Below, in pieces: positions 7,773 to 11,796 of a DNA stretch of 11,796 nucleotides (within the stretch, counting starts at the first letter, position 1; each line of letters opens with the position of its first letter). Origin of the DNA: Thermoplasmata archaeon. Its GTDB lineage: Archaea; Thermoplasmatota; Thermoplasmata; Thermoplasmatales; Thermoplasmataceae. The notes under the pieces were generated by a model, which did no database searches, was not told where the DNA came from, and was given only the letters and a program-made list of their open reading frames with translations. A program made the translations under genes and the position numbers. The stretch lies in NCBI GenBank assembly GCA_021790415.1, contig JAJYDZ010000019.1, positions 1 to 11,796 on the forward strand, given 5' to 3'.

Positions 7773-8502
7773 GATAAAGTTCACGCTCCATGTAATTCAC
7801 ATACTCCTCAATTATTCTTTGTTCAATGTCCCTAAAGTCCACTATCTGATCTACTTCAATGGCCTTTAATATCTTCTCCCGTATAAAATCCTCGCTTGCA
7901 CTTAAGTCACTTTGTTTCATCGCCTTTTCCAAAAAGTCAATTAAAATTAATTTTGATGGTTGGGGCACTTCTATTGGGTATAGTCTACTTAATAGCGCAT
8001 TATCAACCAAATCTATCCTGTTAGTTGTAGCTATAACCATTGTTTTGGCATTTCTGTTAAGTTGATCATCTAAAGAATGAAATAATACCGAGTTGATAGA
8101 AAAGTGCCACTCCTTTGCAATATCTGCTGACCTTCCGAGCATAGTGCTTTCGATATCGTCTAGGAGAATTATTTTTCCATTTAGGGTACCTCTATCAGTG
8201 TTTGTTGTGTTGAAGATATTCTTCATCTTCTCTTCTGCTTCTCCCCATTTGGGTGCAGCTATATCTGAACCATCAATAAATACTACTTCTGCAGTAATGT
8301 CATCTGCAATTTTCTTTGCGGCTAGACGAGCGATCTCTGTTTTCCCAGTTCCAGGTGGACCAAAAAGAATAAACCCTGAAAATCTAAGCTTTAATTTTCC
8401 TCGCATAATCGCATTCCCTATAAGAGTTATTTTTCTGATGATAGGATCTTGACTTTCGAGTGGTTCAAGTTCTTTAATCTTATTTGTAATATCCAATTTC
8501 AA
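7765..8502 (-). CDS. Single-domain AAA+ ATPase (Cdc48/FtsH-like AAA class)
   Basis: This 245-residue protein is essentially one AAA module with little N-terminal extension. It has Walker A GPPGTGKT (48-55) and a pore-loop-like segment PKWGEAEEKMKNIFN (84-98, resembling the WxGExE pore loop of Cdc48/p97-type enzymes). It also has Walker B IILLDDIE (111-118), sensor 1 in ATTN (N161), and DNALLSRLYP (168-176), where R173 is in arginine-finger position. The Walker B second acid is Asp (D116) instead of the usual Glu. A C-terminal helical lid follows (SEDFIREKILKAIEV onward). Such proteins form hexameric rings that thread or remodel proteins or complexes. The start is TTG 8502, forming a 4-nt TTGA overlap with the upstream zinc-ribbon gene, so translation is probably coupled. 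The first in-frame ATG (residue 33) would leave too little room before Walker A. Its partner is likely the SMC-like complex. Confidence 0.88.
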   Translation of the reverse strand: MKLDITNKIKELEPLESQDPIIRKITLIGNAIMRGKLKLRFSGFILFGPPGTGKTEIARLAAKKIADDITAEVVFIDGSDIAAPKWGEAEEKMKNIFNTTNTDRGTLNGKIILLDDIESTMLGRSADIAKEWHFSINSVLFHSLDDQLNRNAKTMVIATTNRIDLVDNALLSRLYPIEVPQPSKLILIDFLEKAMKQSDLSASEDFIREKILKAIEVDQIVDFRDIEQRIIEEYVNYMERELYHE

Positions 8503-9359
8503 CTCATCTCTCTTTCTCTGATGTTCTCACGGAGTCTGTCTATATATTTTACCATTTCACTGTCAAGGACAAACTCCTTTTCATTTCCCTCGCCCTTACT
8601 ATCCACAACAAGTTTTTGTATATGTGCAGTACTTTCAGAGCTTAAGTGAGTCACAAGTGTCGTGAAAGTATCAGGGCTTGCTCTGCTTGAATTTAAATTT
8701 TTTCTCAGCTTCTCGATGTTTACCCTATCTCCTGATTTTCTAATCATCAATTGCAACATCATCAACCAGGGCCTCTTTGGGATGGGGCTCATTTGCCTAA
8801 CTTCGCTCTTAGTCTGACATCTACTGTATTCCATTAGCAACGGAAGGACCGAGTAGGTTGACAGAATATGCGCATACCGTATTTCGGCATTTTCTCGTTC
8901 CCGTTTTATCCTTATTTCATCTATTACGTGCCGGAGTACTTTTCCTATCTTCATTCTTGGCGTTGCAATAGGATTATTATTATCATTGACAAACTCGACT
9001 AAGTCAGATTCTTTTAATTCATTCAATATATGAAAATAGTTCAGTTGTGTATGAACATTCTTTGTGATTAAATTGAAATCGATGACTTCGTTTGTTTCGT
9101 CCCTAAAAGTCCTTATTAGGAGTTCGACAATTCTCCTATATACATTCAAGAAACTGTCTGTAGAAGCAACGAAGGATAATTCTCTAATCAGCTTTACAGA
9201 TATCTCATCTTCAGGGGAATTAACGGTAGAAAGGACATTCTTGGTTTCTTCAAACATGCCTGAAATAAAATCCCCAAGATCCCTACAGTCATTACATATA
9301 CTACCTGAAGCTGGGTTCATTATCTTATTGTTGCAAAGTACACACCTATCATTATACAT
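8499..9359 (-). CDS. Zinc-ribbon protein with winged-helix-like body (first gene of the operon)
   Basis: No family was recognised. From ATG 9359 the protein is 286 residues and opens MYNDRCVLCNNK...SICNDCRDLG, with C6-x2-C9-x12-C22-x2-C25, a zinc ribbon. A helical region (about 28-95) follows. A winged-helix-like segment comes next (LNYFHILNELKESDLVEFVN...NPIATPRMKIGK), then a basic helix (IDEIRIKRERENAEIRY). A second winged-helix-like region (PWLMMLQLMIRKSGDRVN onward) ends in a charged helix (MVKYIDRLRENIRERE). The frame is open upstream to ATG 9422, but the TATA box at 9386-9394 lies inside that extension and ATG 9359 puts the cysteines right at the N-terminus, as in the paralogue-like last gene. 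ATG 9359 is therefore preferred and implies a leaderless transcript. The stop overlaps the AAA+ start by 4 nt. Confidence 0.85.
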   Translation of the reverse strand: MYNDRCVLCNNKIMNPASGSICNDCRDLGDFISGMFEETKNVLSTVNSPEDEISVKLIRELSFVASTDSFLNVYRRIVELLIRTFRDETNEVIDFNLITKNVHTQLNYFHILNELKESDLVEFVNDNNNPIATPRMKIGKVLRHVIDEIRIKRERENAEIRYAHILSTYSVLPLLMEYSRCQTKSEVRQMSPIPKRPWLMMLQLMIRKSGDRVNIEKLRKNLNSSRASPDTFTTLVTHLSSESTAHIQKLVVDSKGEGNEKEFVLDSEMVKYIDRLRENIREREMS

Positions 9360-9385
9360 AAGTCTAAAAAACTTAATCGTAAAAA

Positions 9386-9394
9386 GTATATAAG
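9386..9394 (-). promoter_or_regulatory. TATA box of the six-gene operon
   Basis: CTTATATAC on the - strand is centred about 31 bp upstream of ATG 9359. That is archaeal TATA-to-start spacing for a leaderless or near-leaderless mRNA. No other clear promoter is seen between the overlapping genes downstream. Confidence 0.6.
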
Positions 9395-9410
9395 TATTTT
9401 GATACGATTC

Positions 9411-9425
9411 TCCTTGCATCAAGGA
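9411..9425. promoter_or_regulatory. Inverted repeat between the divergent TATA boxes (candidate operator)
   Basis: TCCTTG-CAT-CAAGGA has perfect 6-bp arms. After one mismatch it extends by TT/AA on the outside. It lies between the operon TATA box (9386-9394) and the TATA-like element of the PP-loop gene (about 9431-9440), so a dimeric regulator bound here could control both directions. No regulator gene is identified in the window. Confidence 0.4.
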
Positions 9426-9430
9426 TAAGT

Positions 9431-9440
9431 TAGATATATT
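9431..9440 (+). promoter_or_regulatory. TATA-like promoter of the PP-loop gene
   Basis: TAGATATATT lies about 23 bp before ATG 9459, close to the spacing expected for a leaderless archaeal transcript. No Shine-Dalgarno site precedes the ATG. Confidence 0.45.
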
Positions 9441-9443
9441 TTC

Positions 9444-9456
9444 ATGAGATGCTCAT
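9444..9456. promoter_or_regulatory. Short inverted repeat at the start of the PP-loop gene
   Basis: ATGAG-ATG-CTCAT has perfect 5-bp arms and ends 2 bp before ATG 9459. It could be a second operator half or chance. The ATG at 9444 is in frame but meets TAA (9456-9458) immediately before the real start. Confidence 0.25.
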
Positions 9457-9458
9457 AA

Positions 9459-10211
9459 ATGACCGCTGAATTTGATTTGTCCAATATGAGAGGATGGGCG
9501 TTACTTTCTGGTGGCAAAGATAGTACGCTAGCTGCACTGGAAATGCAATCCATAGATAGGTTAGGGGGAGTTGTCTATATCGATACAGGAGTGGGTTTAT
9601 CGGAGACTTTTGAGTATGTAAAGAGTCTAGCTAACTCATTTGACTGGAAGTTGGAAGTTACTAAAGGGTATACCAGTTATGATGATTTTGTCATAAGAAA
9701 TGGATTTCCAACTCCTTATGGTCATAGTCAAATAATGCATGTCATAAAATTGGATGCGATTAGAAGGTTTATTTCTAAGAAGAGGAAAGAGTATGGTTTC
9801 CCTCCTCTTCTCTTCTCTGGTGTGCGCAAGGCGGAAAGCAATCGCAGATCCCGTTGGTCTAAGCAATTTCAGAAATATCAGGGGGCCTGGTGGGAATGCC
9901 CTATTTATAATTATGACGATGAAACAGTCTGGCAACTTCTAAAAGAGTATCGTGTGCCATTAAACCCAGCATATTCAACTATTGGGAAGAGTGGAGATTG
10001 TCTCTGTGGGTCATTTTCCAATTTAGCTGAAAAAAAAGTAATACGCAACTATTACCCGTATCTTGCTAACAAGATAGCAGATCTGGAGAAAAGAACTCAA
10101 TCAAAAAACCATGGCATTTGGGGCAATACAGATAAACAATTCTGCAGTATGGAGAATTCAGATGATGAGGACGCATTGATCTGTCAAGGATGCATAACAG
10201 AGCATCTTTAG
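9459..10211 (+). CDS. PP-loop ATP pyrophosphatase, PAPS reductase (CysH/DndC)-like
   Basis: The protein is 250 residues. The PP-loop motif LLSGGKDSTLAALEM sits at 15-29, followed by VVYIDTGVGLSETFEYVKSL (38-57), the acidic second strand typical of PAPS-reductase-like enzymes. FSGVRKAESNRRSR (119-132) matches the family's GxRxxES-RR substrate loop. WWECPIYNYDDETVWQLLKEYRVPLNPAY (144-172) is the usual W-x-P-I..W..D-V-x-x..P-N-P-L-Y stretch. Two cysteine pairs, C181-x-C183 and C242-x2-C245, plus C229 and C147 could bind an Fe-S cluster. Family members activate a substrate with ATP for reduction or sulfur transfer: CysH in sulfate assimilation, DndC/SspD in DNA phosphorothioation. No sulfate-assimilation gene or cysteine desulfurase is near. 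The gene is divergent from the ATPase operon, which favours a nucleic-acid modification role by context only. It is about half the length of typical DndC. Confidence 0.82.
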   Translation: MTAEFDLSNMRGWALLSGGKDSTLAALEMQSIDRLGGVVYIDTGVGLSETFEYVKSLANSFDWKLEVTKGYTSYDDFVIRNGFPTPYGHSQIMHVIKLDAIRRFISKKRKEYGFPPLLFSGVRKAESNRRSRWSKQFQKYQGAWWECPIYNYDDETVWQLLKEYRVPLNPAYSTIGKSGDCLCGSFSNLAEKKVIRNYYPYLANKIADLEKRTQSKNHGIWGNTDKQFCSMENSDDEDALICQGCITEHL

Positions 10212-10320
10212 GCCCATCGATGTTTAATATCAGACACACACAAATTTTGAAAATACAAGACTATAGATATTTTCCTTCAGAATCATATCATCCTTATTAA
10301 TTACATTAAAAGAAATACCT

Positions 10321-10413
10321 TTAAGCTACTCCGGCCCCTCCTGACAGCGGGATTCCTGATATTCTTGAGATCTCCCTGAGAGGTATCTGATCCTTCAGAT
10401 AGTCAATAACCAT
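10321..10413 (-). pseudogene. 5' stub of an IS3-type OrfB
   Basis: ATG 10413 starts MVIDYLKDQIPLREISRISG, typical of the HTH region opening an IS3 OrfB. After about 24 codons it diverges and stops at 10321-10323, so more than 90% of the transposase is missing. It overlaps the preceding orfA by 11 nt and has an AAGGAGGT Shine-Dalgarno sequence (core 10421-10426), so it was once a normal orfA-orfB pair. Confidence 0.65.
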
Positions 10414-10690
10414 CGTTTTGACCTCCTTTGTAGCCTTTTTTAAAAGCGTCTATGACCATTGACTGATCTCCTATGATCTTCTTCAGATCCTCGATCTCCT
10501 CATCCCTTGAATCAGAATTCCTTCCCTGAGCTAGGGCTGACTTACCGCCCTGGATGAACTGTTCCTTCCATTTGATCAGCTGAACAGGATATATGCCGTG
10601 CCTCCGGCATATTTCAGCCTGTGTCACATTGTCTGCGAATGATTCCGTGACTATCTGGAACTTCTCTTCAGCCGAATATTTGAACTTCAT
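10403..10690 (-). CDS. IS3/IS911-type OrfA (HTH_Tnp_1), intact remnant of a truncated IS
   Basis: This 95-residue protein begins MKFKYSAEEKFQIVTESFAD, contains the helix-turn-helix TQAEICRRHGIYPVQLIKWKEQFI, and continues into a leucine-zipper-like DEEIEDLKKIIGDQSMVIDAFKK. This is the standard OrfA design for binding transposon ends. A strong Shine-Dalgarno site GGAGGT (10697-10702) lies 6 nt before ATG 10690. The frame is intact, but its orfB partner is cut after about 24 codons, so it cannot transpose by itself. It belongs to a different IS3 lineage from the element at 973-2317: the OrfA sequences align only in the HTH. No terminal repeats were found. Confidence 0.8.
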   Translation of the reverse strand: MKFKYSAEEKFQIVTESFADNVTQAEICRRHGIYPVQLIKWKEQFIQGGKSALAQGRNSDSRDEEIEDLKKIIGDQSMVIDAFKKGYKGGQNDGY

Positions 10691-10838
10691 GAAAAGACCT
10701 CCGTGATCTGAAAAAGCGCTTTTCGCATGCTTTTTATGTATCTGTTCTTACTTATAATATTAACATCATGGTGTTTCAGTTCTGTAATGGCTCGGGTCAG
10801 TACTATGGAAAAATCTGGGTGCAGATCTAGCAGCATCG

Positions 10839-11245
10839 ATGAAGATTATCTTCAGCAAAATTGTGATAAAAAAACTCTTCCTAGCTCAAGTCAAAATCGT
10901 TAAAGATGATAAAATCAAAAAGAATTTATTACCTGGCCTCAAAACTCAATATGAAAACATGCATTCTATAACTCCTTATTCCATAGTTATGTTGTATGCA
11001 AATGAGTTGATAAATGTTGTCCCCGCCACTGACATTTCAAATAAGATTTTGAAACAAAAAAAAGATGGTCAATAAACTTCAAGGAAGACCCTTATTATAA
11101 GAGGTTAGAGCAAAACGTTGAAGACGTATATACTACTTGGCAAGGAGATAGGAAAATATGGTCTTTTGTTGAAACTCTAGAAGATTTACAATACCATCTC
11201 AAAGTTATTCCTTCCAGAACTGGCTTATCTATAACAGTATCATAG
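10839..11245 (+). pseudogene. Unrecognised gene with a frameshift at an A8 run
   Basis: The first part (10839-11075, MKIIFSKIVIKKLFLAQVKI onward) ends at TAA just after CAAAAAAAAGATGG. In the -1 frame the sequence stays open from 11045 to a TAG at 11243-11245. That part encodes RWSINFKEDPYYKRLEQNVE then DVYTTWQGDRKIWSFVETLE, and has no start codon of its own at the junction. A one-base change in the A8 run (11056-11063) would join them into about 134 residues, basic and then acidic. The N-terminus is uncertain: an ATG at 10805 in another frame gives a hydrophilic 32-residue peptide that may be part of the same decayed gene. No family was recognised. It could also be expressed by -1 slippage on the A8 run. 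Confidence 0.4.
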
Positions 11246-11564
11246 AATGAACAAGTACAATGGTGAAGCATAAACTCCACTCTTCTTTTTTCAATTTTAT
11301 ACGGGTCCAGTCAGTGAATAACTCTTTCTTTATCGCTTTACGTATTTAAATGGATAAAATCTCCACGTGTTCAAACTATTTCGAAGTCTCCATACAATTT
11401 CACTTTCAGATTTGTATTACCAGTGTTACTTGTAACACAAGAATTATTTGCACGCTGGACCAATCCAGTTTTCTCTTGCATTCAAAAATAAGAGGTTGAT
11501 ACCTTCCTGCCAACTTAAAAAATTCCAATTAATAAAAAGCTCACAGAAGCAAACAGGGATAAAG
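11246..11564. other. AT-rich intergenic region between the frameshifted gene and tRNA-Lys
   Basis: No coding frame with homology or a ribosome-binding site was seen on either strand. It contains a perfect GTGTTAC-TT-GTAACAC palindrome (11423-11438) and a small CTGGA-CCAA-TCCAG inverted repeat (11455-11468). A run giving TTTTT on the - strand (11534-11538) lies downstream of the tRNA and may end its transcript. Confidence 0.5.
11423..11438. repeat. Perfect 7-bp-arm palindrome
   Basis: GTGTTAC-TT-GTAACAC stands alone in non-coding DNA. It resembles a binding site for a dimeric regulator, but no promoter or gene start is obvious within 100 bp. Confidence 0.35.
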
Positions 11565-11638
11565 CGGGTCCGGGGGGGTTTGGACCCCCGACCTATGGAT
11601 TAAGAGTCCATCGCTCTACCTAGCTAAGCTACGGACCC
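11565..11638 (-). tRNA. tRNA-Lys (anticodon CTT)
   Basis: Read on the - strand, the acceptor stem GGGTCCG pairs with CGGACCC. The D arm contains GCTTAGCTAGGTAGAGC, the anticodon stem ATGGA/TCCAT closes the loop CTCTTAA (anticodon CTT, reading AAG), and the T stem GGGGG/CCCCC closes TCCAAAC. The discriminator is G and no CCA is encoded, as is common in archaea. There is no intron. The 3' end points to lower coordinates, towards the mobile-looking gene block, as if a tRNA-targeting integrase had used it. No partial copy of the 3' end is found elsewhere in the window. Confidence 0.95.
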
Positions 11639-11662
11639 AGTTGATGGAAATATTCCCGTATA

Positions 11663-11670
11663 ATTTATAT
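11663..11670 (-). promoter_or_regulatory. TATA box of tRNA-Lys
   Basis: ATATAAAT on the - strand is centred about 29 bp upstream of the mature tRNA 5' end at 11638, standard archaeal promoter spacing. Confidence 0.6.
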
Positions 11671-11674
11671 TTTC

Positions 11675-11796
11675 TTATCGCAAAATGGCTAAATCAAAAA
11701 CAGTCTTTTCCCAAGTCACGCTTTCTAAGGGACACGCAAGGGCGCTTTTCATGGGACCATTCGACTCACAAAAAAGGTAGTCATGCGAACCTTCCC
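11675..11796 (-). other. Possible 3' end of a gene entering from the right edge
   Basis: A - strand frame is open from the window edge to TAA at 11675-11677, encoding DYLFCESNGPMKSALACPLE, then SVTWEKTVFDLAILR. A competing + strand frame, ATG 11685 to TAG 11780 (31 codons, MAKSKTVFSQVTLSKGHARA...), covers the same bases. Neither shows a recognised family, and both may be chance. The tRNA promoter lies directly next to the - strand stop. Confidence 0.2.

Noticed and set aside
7859..8649. Open frames on the + strand opposite the AAA+ gene
   Set aside because: The hydrophobic translations are reverse complements of the AAA+ and zinc-ribbon coding sequence. They show no motifs and no initiation signals.
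9360..9422. Upstream ATG 9422 as start of the first zinc-ribbon gene
   Set aside because: The extension would contain the TATA box and add a hydrophobic stretch (YILFTIKFFRLM). ATG 9357-9359 gives N-terminal cysteines as in the paralogue-like last gene.
11095..11280. Open - strand frame of 61 codons
   Set aside because: It is antisense to the second half of the frameshifted gene, cysteine-rich by chance, with no ribosome-binding site.
1..11796. CRISPR array
   Set aside because: No regularly spaced direct repeats were seen on either strand. The only repeats are transposon ends, the IS256 scrap and single palindromes.

Overview
The window looks archaeal, most likely from Thermoplasmata (Thermoplasmatales-like). 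The evidence is TATA boxes placed so that first genes begin at or near the transcript start (leaderless mRNA), GAGGTGAT/GGTGA Shine-Dalgarno sites inside an operon, heavy AGA/AGG/ATA codon use, decayed IS256-, IS3- and IS1634/IS4-like transposases, and an archaeal-type tRNA-Lys(CTT) gene with no encoded CCA. The genus cannot be fixed from sequence alone.

Layout. (1) About 1-3440 is a transposon graveyard. A truncated DDE transposase (182-972) abuts a dead but structurally complete IS3-family element with matching terminal inverted repeats (about 973-2317). This abuts a 5'-truncated, multiply frameshifted IS256-family transposase (2327-3388) and a short second IS256 scrap. (2) 3530-10211 is a compact, AT-richer, fully intact gene block. 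It holds a stand-alone PD-(D/E)XK-type nuclease candidate on the + strand (3530-4369), a six-gene overlapping operon on the - strand (9359 down to 4366), and a divergent + strand PP-loop/PAPS-reductase-like gene (9459-10211). (3) 10321-10690 holds another IS3-type remnant. (4) 10839-11245 holds an unrecognised, apparently frameshifted gene. (5) A tRNA-Lys gene lies at 11565-11638 on the - strand, its 3' end pointing towards the gene block.

The - strand operon encodes, in order: a zinc-ribbon protein, a single-domain AAA+ ATPase, a 142-aa unknown, a 55-aa helical mini-protein, a 642-aa Rad50/SMC-like ATPase with a CxxC hook, and a second zinc-ribbon protein of similar design to the first. Every junction overlaps by 1-14 nt, so the six products are probably made together and likely work together. 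The operon and the PP-loop gene are transcribed divergently from two TATA boxes with an inverted repeat between them. The nuclease gene converges on the operon and shares its TTAA stop. I do not recognise this combination as Wadjet, Dnd, Ssp, Lamassu, BREX or any other named system. SMC-like and AAA+ ATPases, a thiolation-type PP-loop enzyme, a nuclease, surrounding IS debris and a tRNA edge together suggest an undescribed mobile defence or DNA-processing island. That role is inference.
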